NCBI GenBank assembly: GCA_003209915.1
Contig: QCOF01000001.1
Span: forward strand, 1 to 64,000
DNA: 64,000 nucleotides
Reading direction: 5' to 3'
Origin: Pelagibacteraceae bacterium AG-430-E20
GTDB lineage: Bacteria; Pseudomonadota; Alphaproteobacteria; Pelagibacterales; Pelagibacteraceae
In this document: positions 9,177 to 19,369 of the stretch, one piece after another
Layout: each line of letters starts with the position of its first letter
How positions within the stretch are numbered: the first letter of the stretch is position 1
Translations under genes and position numbers: made by a program
Notes under the pieces: generated by a model
What the model saw: the letters and a program-made list of their open reading frames with translations, nothing else
Database searches by the model: none
What the model was told of the DNA's origin: nothing

Positions 9177-10834
9177 TAAATTCGAACTAGATTAATATTC
9201 GTGAATGGTTTTTTTCCAGTTTTTTCTTTTGAAAATTTTCTACAAGCAATTTTAAGGGCATCAATAAGATTGTGCTCCTGTTGTCTACTTCCAACCCTAA
9301 AAGATCTTGAGGTTTTTTCAATCTCATCTTCTAAACCGTAAACAAATTCGTCCCTATCATTAACGGGTAAACCTCTAAAAGATAATACAGGATTACTGTG
9401 AATGTTGCCCTTTGGTGTAATCATTAAAGTAACTTCCAAATAACCATTTGCGCTAAGATTTTTCCTATCTTTGATTGACTGTGATTCAGGGTCGACACTT
9501 ACATTACCATCAAGATATAACCTTCCACTAGGAGCCTTGTCATAAACTTCAGGTTTTTCACCAGGGAAAAGTTTAACAATATCGCCATTTTCAACTTGTA
9601 CTGGGTGCGGAACTTGCATTTCTTTTGCGAAATTGATGTGCTCAATCATATGTCTGTGTTCACCATGGACTGGAATAACACACTTTGGTTTTACCCAATG
9701 ATACATATCTTTAAGATCTTCTCGATTAGGGTGCCCTGAGACATGAACGAATTCAGTCTCCTCTGATATTACTTCTATACCATCTTTAACTAATTGATTA
9801 TGAAGCTTGTAAAGCTTTTTTTCATTACCAGGAATAATTTTTGATGAAAATATCACAGCATCTCCATTTTCAATATAAACATCTGGATGAATATAGCTCG
9901 AAATTCTCATCATAGCTCCCATAGGTTCACCTTGGCTTCCTGTACATAAATAAACAATTTTTTCTCTAGAAAAATTTTTAGCTTCACGAGGATCAATTGG
10001 ATCAATCGTATTTTTTAAATATCCACATTGGCGAGCTGCCTTGTAAATACGATGCATGGATCTTCCTACAAGAGAAATTTGTCTTCCTGTTTGTTCTGCA
10101 CAGTAAAATGCAGTTTCCATTCTTGCAACATTCGATGCAAATGATGTAATTATTATTCTTTTTTTTAATCTAGACATAACATTTAGCATATTTTTTCTAA
10201 CATCTAATTCTGATCCAGATCTACCTGCACTGAAAACATTAGTAGAGTCGCATATCATTGCTAATACACCTTCGTTTCCAATTTCTTTTAATCTTTTTTC
10301 ATTTATATTTTCCCCAATCAATGGATTAGGGTCGACCTTCCAATCACCAGTGTGTAAAATTACACCTGCCGGCGTTTTAATTCTGAGCCCATTAGGTTCT
10401 AATATAGAGTGAGTGAGTGTTATGTATTCAATTTCAAATGGATCTAAATTTACAGATCCATTCAGTTCAACAATCTGCAAATCATTAGTTATGTCTATTT
10501 GTTTTTCCTTGAATTTTTCTCTTATTAATACTGCTGTAAATGGTGTTGCAAAAATTTTGCATTTTAATTTAGGCCATAGGTGAGCAATTGCTCCAATATG
10601 ATCTTCATGAGCATGAGTAAGAACGATACCAAGCAAATTATCTTTTCTCTCAACTATAAAACCTGGATCAGGATAAATTAAATCAACACCTGGAATGGTA
10701 TCATCTGCAAAAGTAACGCCTATATCAACCATTATCCATTTATGATTACTTGGTTGGCCGTAACCAAACAAATTCATGTTCATGCCTATCTCACCAGATC
10801 CACCTAATGGACAGAATAGTAGTTCATCTTTCAT
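9176..10834 (-). CDS. rnj: Ribonuclease J
   Basis: Metallo-beta-lactamase-fold RNase with 5'-3' exonuclease and endonuclease activity in RNA maturation and decay. The zinc motif HAHEDH is at residues 74-79, with further ligands in LTHSIL and HTGDWK. The beta-CASP domain includes TSFASNVARM and a SGHPNREDL motif, and the C-terminal domain ends around FTNINLVRI. 552 aa is normal. In this lineage it sits inside the nuo-dnaE run between coaX and the DUF1467 gene. Confidence 0.95.
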   Translation of the reverse strand: MKDELLFCPLGGSGEIGMNMNLFGYGQPSNHKWIMVDIGVTFADDTIPGVDLIYPDPGFIVERKDNLLGIVLTHAHEDHIGAIAHLWPKLKCKIFATPFTAVLIREKFKEKQIDITNDLQIVELNGSVNLDPFEIEYITLTHSILEPNGLRIKTPAGVILHTGDWKVDPNPLIGENINEKRLKEIGNEGVLAMICDSTNVFSAGRSGSELDVRKNMLNVMSRLKKRIIITSFASNVARMETAFYCAEQTGRQISLVGRSMHRIYKAARQCGYLKNTIDPIDPREAKNFSREKIVYLCTGSQGEPMGAMMRISSYIHPDVYIENGDAVIFSSKIIPGNEKKLYKLHNQLVKDGIEVISEETEFVHVSGHPNREDLKDMYHWVKPKCVIPVHGEHRHMIEHINFAKEMQVPHPVQVENGDIVKLFPGEKPEVYDKAPSGRLYLDGNVSVDPESQSIKDRKNLSANGYLEVTLMITPKGNIHSNPVLSFRGLPVNDRDEFVYGLEDEIEKTSRSFRVGSRQQEHNLIDALKIACRKFSKEKTGKKPFTNINLVRI

Positions 10835-10835
10835 A

Positions 10836-11582
10836 TTATTTAATTAACCTTGAAATTTTAATTAGACCTTTAATTGTAATATCTTGATTTTGACTAACTT
10901 TCGTTTTTATTGAGTTTTTAAATAAATCAGAAAATCCCCCAGTGATAATTACTTTAAAGGTTTTTCTAGTTTCTTTCTTAATTAAATAAATAATATTGTC
11001 AATTAAACCTGCATATCCCCAGAAAAAACCTGACCTTACCGCTGAAATTGTATTATTTCCAATAACTTTGTTTATTTTTTTTAAATTAATCCTAGGAATA
11101 AGCGTTGCTTTGTCTGATAAAGAATTAAGTGATAATTTTACACCTGGCGCAATAATTCCACCGTAATAAGTATTTTGAACCAAAACATCAAATGTAGTTG
11201 CTGTACCAAAATCTAAAATAATAAAATTATTTTTATTATTCATTAAGCTAATTGCATTAGTTATTCTATCAGAGCCTACTTGCTTATAATCAACTTTAAT
11301 TTTAATTAAAGATTTTAAACTTAAACTTTTTACTTCGTAACATTTATTATTAGTTTTTTTAGACAAAAATTTTTTTATTAAATTAAAAGTAGGTGGAACA
11401 ACACTACAGAAAAGAATTTTTTCAATATCTTTAAATTTGAAATTATATTTTTTAAATATTTTGGATAATTTATAATTTGTTACTTCTTTTGATGAAAAAT
11501 TTATTTTTTTTATGATATGATTTTTTTTTGAAACTAACCAAATTTTGGTTTCAGTATTTCCAATATCACCTAAAATATACAT
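10836..11582 (-). CDS. coaX: Type III pantothenate kinase
   Basis: First step of coenzyme A synthesis, phosphorylating pantothenate. The ASKHA-fold phosphate loop GDIGNTETKIW is at residues 5-15, the second phosphate motif ILDFGTATTFDV is central, and VIITGGFSDLF is near the C terminus. 248 aa is the usual length. Next to birA, as in many bacteria. Its start codon overlaps the birA stop by one base. Confidence 0.93.
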   Translation of the reverse strand: MYILGDIGNTETKIWLVSKKNHIIKKINFSSKEVTNYKLSKIFKKYNFKFKDIEKILFCSVVPPTFNLIKKFLSKKTNNKCYEVKSLSLKSLIKIKVDYKQVGSDRITNAISLMNNKNNFIILDFGTATTFDVLVQNTYYGGIIAPGVKLSLNSLSDKATLIPRINLKKINKVIGNNTISAVRSGFFWGYAGLIDNIIYLIKKETRKTFKVIITGGFSDLFKNSIKTKVSQNQDITIKGLIKISRLIK

Positions 11583-12127
11583 TAATTATTAGTTTTAAGA
11601 TTATACATTTTTAATAAATTATTTTCAAAAATTTGTTTTAAAGATTTTTCTATTTCGTCAATTTTAATATTTTTATTCGTTATCTCATTTAAATTAGTTG
11701 TTGGACAATTTCTGATGTATGGGCTTTTGTTTATATTGATACCTATTCCTGTAATAAGGTACTTCTTATTTGATAAAAAAATTATTTCTTGCAAGATTCC
11801 ACAAATTTTTTTCTTTTCAATTAAAAGATCATTTGGTTTTTTATAAAAGATTTTTTTAGTTGTATATTTTGATATTAATTTTTTTATCAATAAACAATTT
11901 AATTTTGTAATTGTTGAAATTGATAATTTAATTTTATTTAATTCATGAAAAAATGTCACAAATAAATTTCCTTTATATGAAATCCATTTTCGACCATATT
12001 GACCTTTACCATTTGTTTGCAATTTTGAAATTACCATTCCATATTTACAATGAGTTTTTTTAATAATTCTAATAGCAGTATTGTTAGTGCTTCTGACTTT
12101 TTTAAAATTGAATTTTTTAAATTTCAT
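11582..12127 (-). CDS. birA: Biotin--[acetyl-CoA-carboxylase] ligase, short form
   Basis: Attaches biotin to the carboxylase carrier protein. Only the catalytic core is present (181 aa): STNNTA at residues 13-18 and the biotinyl-AMP loop at 40-48 (GKGQYGRKW, in place of the usual GRGRxGRxW), then GIGININ in the centre. It lacks the N-terminal DNA-binding helix-turn-helix of E. coli BirA and appears to lack the small C-terminal domain. It therefore should not repress biotin genes. Its start codon shares one base with the nuoN stop. Confidence 0.88.
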   Translation of the reverse strand: MKFKKFNFKKVRSTNNTAIRIIKKTHCKYGMVISKLQTNGKGQYGRKWISYKGNLFVTFFHELNKIKLSISTITKLNCLLIKKLISKYTTKKIFYKKPNDLLIEKKKICGILQEIIFLSNKKYLITGIGININKSPYIRNCPTTNLNEITNKNIKIDEIEKSLKQIFENNLLKMYNLKTNN

Positions 12128-13545
12128 TAAATAATATTAATTCTTGAAACTACCTCAATCAATTGACTTGGGAATATAAAGTACAAAAGAATTAATATTG
12201 TGGAAAAAGTAAGTGAAAATTTTAACCATATTCCATGATCTGTGTCGTATTTTTCTTTTTCTTTATCAAAATAAATTATTTTAATTATTCTTAGGTAATA
12301 AAAAGCTGCAATTACAGTCGATAGTAAACCAACTATTGCCAAGAAATACATTGATTGTTCAATTACAGCCTTAAATACATAAAACTTAGCGAAGAAACCA
12401 GCTAGGGGTGGAATTCCAGCAAGTGAAAATAGTATTATCAGTAAACACAATGACAATAGTGGATGATTTTTTGAAAGACCCGAAAGATCATCAATATCCT
12501 CATAATATTGCTCATTCCTTTTTAACATCAATAAACATGAAAATAGAGCCAGATTCATTACTACGTAAATAGAAATATAAATTATTGAACTTTGAATTCC
12601 GTCGTTAGATCCCGTTGCTAAGCCCGCTAAAGTATATCCGATATGTCCTATTGAGCTGTAAGCTACCAGCCTCTTAATATTAGTTTGTCCTATTGCTGCA
12701 ATCGCACCAAATATCATTGATGCAATGGACAAGAAAATAATAATCATTTGCCATTGATCTATTAGATTTATAAATGGAACATATAAAAATCTAATGAAGA
12801 CAGTCAGTGCAGCAATTTTTGGAACCATAGTGAAGAAAAGTGTTACTGATGTTGGAGATCCTTCATAGACATCTGGAGCCCACATATGAAATGGAACTGC
12901 AGAAATTTTAAACGCTAAACCAACTAAAATAAATACTATTCCAAAAGTAAGAGCATACTCATTCGAATTTAGCTGATTTGCTATAACATCAAAATTAGTA
13001 GATCCTGAAAAACCATAAATTAGTGAGCAACCATATAGTAGCAAACCAGAAGATAATGCACTCAACACAAAATATTTTAATCCTGCTTCAGATGACTTTA
13101 ATTGATCTCTGTTAAAAGTTGCCAAAACATAAAGAGCTAGGGATTGTAATTCCAGCCCCATATAAAAAACCATAAGATCATTAGAGCTGATCATAACCAT
13201 CATTCCCAAGATAGAGCTTAAAATTAATATAGGATATTCAATTTTGAAAATTTTAAATACTCTAAGATAATTAGATGAAATTACTAAAACTAAAAAACCT
13301 CCAATTAACGTTATAACTTTCATAAGTGAAGCCATAGGGTCAATGACAACACTATCTTTAAATAAAGTAACTCTACTTATTGAATAAGTTTCATTTATAG
13401 TAATAATTGCTGAAATTAAAATTGTGAATAATGAAAGATTAAAAATTAACTTTGAACTATCTTTCTTAAAAACTCCCAGTATTAATAGAAACATAACTGA
13501 TAGCGATATAAAAATCTCAGGTAATATTAAATTAAGATTTTCCAT
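12127..13545 (-). CDS. nuoN: NADH-quinone oxidoreductase subunit N
   Basis: Antiporter-like proton-pumping subunit in the membrane arm of complex I. 472 aa with about 14 hydrophobic segments. Family patterns include FYMGLELQSLALYVL, AGLKYFVLSALSSG, VPFHMWAPDVYEGSP and RLVAYSSIGHIGY. It is the last of the 14 nuo genes, and birA, coaX and rnj follow with no spacing. Confidence 0.96.
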   Translation of the reverse strand: MENLNLILPEIFISLSVMFLLILGVFKKDSSKLIFNLSLFTILISAIITINETYSISRVTLFKDSVVIDPMASLMKVITLIGGFLVLVISSNYLRVFKIFKIEYPILILSSILGMMVMISSNDLMVFYMGLELQSLALYVLATFNRDQLKSSEAGLKYFVLSALSSGLLLYGCSLIYGFSGSTNFDVIANQLNSNEYALTFGIVFILVGLAFKISAVPFHMWAPDVYEGSPTSVTLFFTMVPKIAALTVFIRFLYVPFINLIDQWQMIIIFLSIASMIFGAIAAIGQTNIKRLVAYSSIGHIGYTLAGLATGSNDGIQSSIIYISIYVVMNLALFSCLLMLKRNEQYYEDIDDLSGLSKNHPLLSLCLLIILFSLAGIPPLAGFFAKFYVFKAVIEQSMYFLAIVGLLSTVIAAFYYLRIIKIIYFDKEKEKYDTDHGIWLKFSLTFSTILILLYFIFPSQLIEVVSRINII

Positions 13546-13546
13546 A

Positions 13547-15028
13547 TTACTTGCTCGCTATATTTAAGTTATGCATATTAATTAAATCTGATACTGAAAC
13601 TTCAATTGTGTTAAATAATGGCTCTGGATAAAATCCAAAGAATAATGTTGGCACCGCAAGACATGTTAATATTAAATACTCAGATCTATTTAAATCTACC
13701 ATTTGTTTTAAATCTTCATTGACTAATTTTCCAAACACAACTCTCTTATAAAGCCATAACATGTAAGCTGCGCCTAGAATTACTCCAAAACTTGCAATAA
13801 CGGCTACCAAAAAATTATCTTTAAATGCACCCATTAAAATTAAGAATTCACCAATAAATCCACTAGTTCCTGGTAAACCTAAGGCTGCTAAGGTAAATAG
13901 CATAAATAAAATTGAGTATTTAGGTATTATCGTAACTATTCCGCCATATGATTTAATCAATCTTGAGTGCATTCTGTCATATACAACACCAACACATAAA
14001 AATAGAGCTGCAGAAACTAATCCGTGACTTATCATTTGGATTATACTGCCCTCAATTCCCTGTTGTTGTAATGTAAAAATTCCAAGAGTAACAAAACCCA
14101 TGTGTGCGACGGAAGAATAGGCAATAAGTTTTTTCATATCTTCTTGCATCAACGCTATGAAGGATGTGAAAATGATTGCTATTACACTTAAAGTATAAAT
14201 TAAAGGTGTGAAAACTTCTGATGCAACTGGAAAAAGTCCCAAAGAAAACCTAATAAAACCGTAGCCTGCCATCTTTAGTAATATTGCAGCCAGAAGCACT
14301 GATCCTGCCGTTGGTGCCTCAACGTGAGCATCTGGAAGCCATGTATGCACAGGCCACATCGGGGTTTTAACAGCAAAAGAGCTAAAAAATGCTAACCATA
14401 AAAGGTTTTGGTATTTTGCATCAATCCCTAATTCATAAAGCTTAATTACATCTGTAGTTCCTGATATCCAATATATAGATATTATTGCCACCAACATCAA
14501 AACTGATCCTAGTAAAGTGTATAGAAAGAATTTGAATGCTGAGTAAACTCTTTTGGGACCACCCCAAATACCAATTATTAAAAACATTGGAATTAATCCA
14601 GCCTCAAAGAATAAATAGAAGACAATCAAATCAAGAGCGCAGAAAACACCTATCATGAAACTTTCCATTATTAAAATTGCAATTAAGAAGTCTCTTAATC
14701 TATTTTTAACAGTGTTATTTACAGAAACTATACAAAGAGGTGTTATAAAAGTTGTTAATAAAATAAATAAGATTGAAATTCCATCTACTCCGACTTTATA
14801 ATTAATAAAATCTTTTATCCATATTCTCTCCTCAACAAATTGAAAAGCTGAAGTTGTTGGATCAAATAATAACCACAAATAAATTGAAATTAAAAAATTT
14901 ACAATTGTGGTAAATAAAGCAACATATTTTGCAGTCAAATTATTTCCATCTTTATCTTTAGTAAAAAATAGAAAAAGTGCTCCAACTATTGGTAATAATA
15001 TAAGTGATGATAAAATTGGAAAATTCAT
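13547..15028 (-). CDS. nuoM: NADH-quinone oxidoreductase subunit M
   Basis: Antiporter-like proton channel subunit, 493 aa with about 14 membrane segments. The ND4 signature is clear: YLFFEAGLIPMFLIIGIWGG with its conserved glutamate, PVHTWLPDAHVEAPTAGSV, and KLIAYSSVAHMGF. Its start shares one base with the nuoL stop and it precedes nuoN by one base, as in the common bacterial order. Confidence 0.97.
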   Translation of the reverse strand: MNFPILSSLILLPIVGALFLFFTKDKDGNNLTAKYVALFTTIVNFLISIYLWLLFDPTTSAFQFVEERIWIKDFINYKVGVDGISILFILLTTFITPLCIVSVNNTVKNRLRDFLIAILIMESFMIGVFCALDLIVFYLFFEAGLIPMFLIIGIWGGPKRVYSAFKFFLYTLLGSVLMLVAIISIYWISGTTDVIKLYELGIDAKYQNLLWLAFFSSFAVKTPMWPVHTWLPDAHVEAPTAGSVLLAAILLKMAGYGFIRFSLGLFPVASEVFTPLIYTLSVIAIIFTSFIALMQEDMKKLIAYSSVAHMGFVTLGIFTLQQQGIEGSIIQMISHGLVSAALFLCVGVVYDRMHSRLIKSYGGIVTIIPKYSILFMLFTLAALGLPGTSGFIGEFLILMGAFKDNFLVAVIASFGVILGAAYMLWLYKRVVFGKLVNEDLKQMVDLNRSEYLILTCLAVPTLFFGFYPEPLFNTIEVSVSDLINMHNLNIASK

Positions 15029-16941
15029 TATCTAACAATTAAAAAGGTTAAAAAAGCTGAAAAACCAACTAACATAACAAATGCATATTGATAAATAAAA
15101 CCACTTTGAAATTTATTCGCTTTAATAGAACATTTTTTTATAAAAGAAGAGATTCCATCTGGGCCAAAACCATCAATTACAGTTCCATCAAAAAATTTCC
15201 ACAAAAATAAACCTAAACGTTTAGAAGATTTAATAAATAAAACTTCATACAATTCATCAAAGTACCATTTGTTAACTAAAAATTTATATAAAGGCTTATT
15301 CATTGAAACAATTTCATTTGGAATTGCTTTGTTTTTTACAAACAAATAATAGGCAATAGGAATTGAAATAAGCACTAAACAAGGTGTTAGAAGTAAAAAC
15401 CATGTAGGTGGATGGTCAGTGCTAAGCGGTTCTAAAAATTTTATTGACTCTGCCCAAAAATAGTTTTCGCCTCCGTATCCAATAAAAAGTCCCTTAAATA
15501 AGACCCCTGCAAAAATTGCACCAATAGAAAGAATAAATAATGGTATTAGCATTACCAATGGAGACTCGTGGGTTTCTTCTATTTTGATTTCTTTATTATT
15601 ATACTCTCCATGGAAAGTTTTAAATATTAATCTCCAAGAATATATTGAAGTTAAAAACGCTGTTAGTATCCCTATACCGGCTGCGTAATAGCCTGTTGTA
15701 TTACCCTTTAGATAAGCAAACTCAATAATTGCATCTTTTGAGTAAAAACCAGATAAAAATGGAAAGCCAGTTAATGCAAGCGTTCCAATGATCATCAATG
15801 CATAGGTGTATGGCAATTTTTTCCAAACACCTCCCATTTTATTTATATCTTGTTCATCTTTAAAGGCATGAATGACTGAGCCAGAACCTAAAAATAACAA
15901 TGCTTTAAAGAATGCATGAGTAAACAAATGAAACATTGCAACGTTATAAGCACCAACACCTGCTGCAAAAAACATATACCCCAATTGACTACATGTAGAA
16001 TAGGCAATTATTTTTTTTATATCTGTTTGAACCAAAGCTACAGTTGCTGCAAAAAATGCAGTAGTCATACCAACAATAGTTATTAAATTTAAGATCAATG
16101 GTGAGTATTCGTAAATAGGTGAACATCTAACAACTAGAAATACACCAGCTGTTACCATTGTAGCTGCATGGATTAATGCTGAAACAGGTGTCGGCCCTTC
16201 CATTGCATCTGGTAACCACGTATGAAGTAAAATTTGTGCAGATTTGCCCATAGCACCAATGAATAAAAGTAAACAAATTAGATCAATAGCTTTTATTTCA
16301 AAGCCTAAAAACAATAAATTTTTATCAACTACTGTTGGTATTTGTTGAAAAACCTCAGAGTAATTTACTGTACCAAATAAATAAAAAATTAAAAAAATAC
16401 CTAATGCGAAACCAAAATCACCTACTCTATTTACCACGAAAGCTTTTATTGCTGCAGCATTAGCACTTTCTTTCTTAAACCAAAAACCTATTAGGAAATA
16501 TGAGCATAAACCTACCCCCTCCCAGCCGAAAAATAATTGAACAAAATTATCTGAAGTTACAAGCATTAACATTGCAAATGTAAATAATGATAAATAAGCC
16601 ATAAATCTTGGCTTGTGTGGATCGTGGGACATATACCCAATTGAGTAAATATGAACTAAAGAAGAAACTGAAGTTACCACTACTAGCATGACTGCTGATA
16701 AGGGATCTATTAACATCGACCAATTTACGTTCAATGAACCTGAATTGATCCATGTAGCAATTACAATATTTTCCTCGTATTGATTAACTATTACTTGATA
16801 TAAAACAAAAATTGACAATAAAGCAGAAATTGAAACTAAAGCACTAGTAACTATTTCTGAATTTCTATCCCCAATATATTTGCCAAAAAAGCCTGATATA
16901 ATTGATGCAATTAATGGAAGGAAAATAATTGAAAGTTCCAT
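15028..16941 (-). CDS. nuoL: NADH-quinone oxidoreductase subunit L
   Basis: Largest antiporter-like subunit of complex I, 637 aa. Patterns include LFFGWEGVGLCSYFLIGFWF, LHTWLPDAMEGPTPVSALIH and KIIAYSTCSQLGYM, followed by the long amphipathic lateral-helix region and a last membrane segment near the C terminus. It lies 2 bases after nuoK. A 68-residue open frame inside it on the same strand is only a shadow. Confidence 0.97.
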   Translation of the reverse strand: MELSIIFLPLIASIISGFFGKYIGDRNSEIVTSALVSISALLSIFVLYQVIVNQYEENIVIATWINSGSLNVNWSMLIDPLSAVMLVVVTSVSSLVHIYSIGYMSHDPHKPRFMAYLSLFTFAMLMLVTSDNFVQLFFGWEGVGLCSYFLIGFWFKKESANAAAIKAFVVNRVGDFGFALGIFLIFYLFGTVNYSEVFQQIPTVVDKNLLFLGFEIKAIDLICLLLFIGAMGKSAQILLHTWLPDAMEGPTPVSALIHAATMVTAGVFLVVRCSPIYEYSPLILNLITIVGMTTAFFAATVALVQTDIKKIIAYSTCSQLGYMFFAAGVGAYNVAMFHLFTHAFFKALLFLGSGSVIHAFKDEQDINKMGGVWKKLPYTYALMIIGTLALTGFPFLSGFYSKDAIIEFAYLKGNTTGYYAAGIGILTAFLTSIYSWRLIFKTFHGEYNNKEIKIEETHESPLVMLIPLFILSIGAIFAGVLFKGLFIGYGGENYFWAESIKFLEPLSTDHPPTWFLLLTPCLVLISIPIAYYLFVKNKAIPNEIVSMNKPLYKFLVNKWYFDELYEVLFIKSSKRLGLFLWKFFDGTVIDGFGPDGISSFIKKCSIKANKFQSGFIYQYAFVMLVGFSAFLTFLIVR

Positions 16942-16943
16942 TA

Positions 16944-17258
16944 TTATCCTTTCAACTCATCTATTTGCTCAACTCTAATTGTTCCTGAATTACGGTAATA
17001 AACTACAATGATAGCAAGTCCTATTGCAGCCTCAGCCGCTGCTACTGTGAGGATAAACAAGGTAAATACCTGTCCAGTTAAATCTCCTAGAAAGATAGAG
17101 AAAGCGACTAAATTAATATTTACTGCCAATAATATTAATTCGATACTCATTAAGATGACAATGATATTTTTTCTATTTAAAAATATTCCAATAATTCCTA
17201 TAGAGAATATTATTGCGCCTAAAGTTAAGTAATGTCCTAGTCCTATTTCAGTCATCAA
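16944..17258 (-). CDS. nuoK: NADH-quinone oxidoreductase subunit K
   Basis: Small three-helix membrane subunit, 104 aa. The ND4L pattern is clear: [19 protein letters not shown] at the N terminus, [10 protein letters not shown] with the conserved glutamate in the second helix, and [17 protein letters not shown] in the third. It overlaps nuoJ by 11 bases, implying coupled translation. Confidence 0.96.
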   Translation of the reverse strand: MMTEIGLGHYLTLGAIIFSIGIIGIFLNRKNIIVILMSIELILLAVNINLVAFSIFLGDLTGQVFTLFILTVAAAEAAIGLAIIVVYYRNSGTIRVEQIDELKG

Positions 17259-17880
17259 TCTTAACTCCCTTATTTGACTCTACGTTTAAAACACTAACAC
17301 CTTCTGATCTTTCTCTAGAGATTTGTTTTAAATAGCTTTGTGTTTTTACACCTGTTCTTTTTCTAAAAGTCAGAACAATTGCTCCAATCATTGCAACCAA
17401 TAAAATCATACCACTGATTTGAAAAACATGAATATAATCAGTGTACAATACTTGTCCTAATGAATGAGTGTTGCTTACTTTAGACAACTCTACTGAATTA
17501 TTTATATCAAACAAATCTGGTTTATATTTCCATCCACCTATTACAATAATTAACTCGACAAATATAAGTGTACTTATTATTAGGCCCACAGGTATATGTT
17601 TGGAACTATCTTCAGATGAAAACCATTGATTTTTTTGTTGAGCAACATTTAGCATCATTACAACAAACAAAAATAAGACCGCTACAGCACCAACATAAAC
17701 AATCAGCATAATCATTCCTAAAAACTCTGCACCAATCATTATAAAAAGACATGAAATGCTTATAAAATCTAAGATAAGAAAAAATACAGAGTGAACTGTA
17801 TTTTTAGATGTAGTTACCATTATTGCAGAGATAATAGCTATGATTGAAAAGGTATAAAAAAATATAGAATGTGCAATCAT
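17248..17880 (-). CDS. nuoJ: NADH-quinone oxidoreductase subunit J
   Basis: Membrane subunit corresponding to mitochondrial ND6, 210 aa with five membrane segments. The conserved third helix region [22 protein letters not shown] includes the pi-bulge segment. The last ~45 residues are a hydrophilic tail of the kind seen in alphaproteobacteria. The ATG is 2 bases after the nuoI stop. Confidence 0.95.
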   Translation of the reverse strand: MIAHSIFFYTFSIIAIISAIMVTTSKNTVHSVFFLILDFISISCLFIMIGAEFLGMIMLIVYVGAVAVLFLFVVMMLNVAQQKNQWFSSEDSSKHIPVGLIISTLIFVELIIVIGGWKYKPDLFDINNSVELSKVSNTHSLGQVLYTDYIHVFQISGMILLVAMIGAIVLTFRKRTGVKTQSYLKQISRERSEGVSVLNVESNKGVKIDD

Positions 17881-17882
17881 TT

Positions 17883-18368
17883 CTATCTGTGGGAACTGTC
17901 AGCTTTAATATTAGCCTCTAAAATATTTTCCCATCTGTCACCATTATCTAAAAGTTTCTCTTTCGTGTAATAAAGTTCTTCTCTTGTTTCAGTAGAAAAT
18001 TCAAAATTTGGTCCTTGAACAATTGCATCTACAGGACAAGACTCCTCACACAATCCACAATAAATACATTTCATCATGTCAATATCATAACGAGTTGTTT
18101 TTCTACTTCCATCTTCTCTTTCAGATGACTCGATCGTAATAGCTTGAGCAGGACAAACAGCTTCACACAATTTGCAGGCAATACATCTTTCCTCTCCATT
18201 AGGATATCGTCTTAATGCATGCTCACCTCTAAAACGTGGACTTATCTTCCCTTTTTCAAATGGATAATTTATTGTTTTTTTTGATTTAAATAATTCTTTA
18301 ATAGCAATAGCTAGACCACTTACAAAGTCAGCCATAAATATTGTTTTAAAAAATCTGGATATTTTCAT
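17883..18368 (-). CDS. nuoI: NADH-quinone oxidoreductase subunit I
   Basis: Peripheral-arm subunit carrying two [4Fe-4S] clusters (N6a and N6b) on the path to quinone. Two ferredoxin motifs are present: [12 protein letters not shown] and [12 protein letters not shown]. 161 aa matches the alphaproteobacterial and mitochondrial TYKY length. It sits between nuoH and nuoJ with 2-base gaps. Confidence 0.97.
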   Translation of the reverse strand: MKISRFFKTIFMADFVSGLAIAIKELFKSKKTINYPFEKGKISPRFRGEHALRRYPNGEERCIACKLCEAVCPAQAITIESSEREDGSRKTTRYDIDMMKCIYCGLCEESCPVDAIVQGPNFEFSTETREELYYTKEKLLDNGDRWENILEANIKADSSHR

Positions 18369-18370
18369 GA

Positions 18371-19369
18371 TTAGTTCACTGGTAAAAGATTAAAATAAAA
18401 TAAAAAGCTGGCAGTTAATACAACCCATATTAAAGACATTGGAAGAAATACTTTCCAACCCAACTTCATTAATTGATCATATCGATATCTTGGAACAATT
18501 GCTTTAACTAAGGCAAATAAGAAAAATAATAATAATATTTTTAAAATTAGCCATACTGCTCCAGGCACTAGCGTGAAGGGATAAATTTCAATTGGAGATA
18601 ACCAACCACCTAAAAATAAAATTGCACCCATTGCACACATTAAGAGAATATTTGCATATTCACCAAGCCAGAACATTGCATACATCATTCCAGAATATTC
18701 AGTTTGATATCCCGCTACTAATTCAGCTTCTGCCTCTGGTAAATCAAATGGAGGTCTATTTGTTTCAGCTAATGCTGAAATAAAAAAAATCACAAACATT
18801 GGAAATAAAGGAATAACAAACCATAAATTTTGTTGAGCTATAACTATGTCGTTTAAATTAAGTGAACCTACACACAATAAAACATTAATAATAATTACTC
18901 CAATTGATACCTCGTAAGAGACCATTTGAGCAGCTGACCGGATTGCTCCAAGGAATGGATATTTTGAATTTGATGCCCATCCTCCCATTATTATTCCATA
19001 AACTCCAAGTGATGAAACAGCAAATAAATAGAGAATTCCAACATTAATATCAGCTAACACCTGAGTTGCACTAAATGGAATTACCGCCCAAGAAATTAAT
19101 GCAAGTGTCATTGTAACGATTGGTGCAAGAATAAAAATTACCTTGTTGGAACTAGAAGGGATAATAATTTCTTTAAATATGTATTTTAACGCATCAGCAA
19201 GAGATTGAAGTAAACCAAAGGGGCCTACAACGTTAGGTCCTTGTCTTTTTTGAACAAAAGCCCATACCCTTCTATCCAGCCATACAACCATAGCAACTGA
19301 TACTAAAACAGGAACTAGCAAAAAAAGAATTTTATAAACTTGATCAAACAATATAGTCAAAGTTTCCAT
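18371..19369 (-). CDS. nuoH: NADH-quinone oxidoreductase subunit H
   Basis: Membrane subunit that forms the quinone chamber with NuoB and NuoD; 332 aa with about eight membrane segments. Signature elements are [20 protein letters not shown] and the acidic quinone loop [20 protein letters not shown]. It follows nuoG immediately, with no base between. Confidence 0.97.
   Translation of the reverse strand: METLTILFDQVYKILFLLVPVLVSVAMVVWLDRRVWAFVQKRQGPNVVGPFGLLQSLADALKYIFKEIIIPSSSNKVIFILAPIVTMTLALISWAVIPFSATQVLADINVGILYLFAVSSLGVYGIIMGGWASNSKYPFLGAIRSAAQMVSYEVSIGVIIINVLLCVGSLNLNDIVIAQQNLWFVIPLFPMFVIFFISALAETNRPPFDLPEAEAELVAGYQTEYSGMMYAMFWLGEYANILLMCAMGAILFLGGWLSPIEIYPFTLVPGAVWLILKILLLFFLFALVKAIVPRYRYDQLMKLGWKVFLPMSLIWVVLTASFLFYFNLLPVN

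Noticed and set aside
16547-16753. Open frame inside nuoL on the same strand
   Set aside because: A shadow frame of a strongly conserved complex I gene; no independent start site or pattern.
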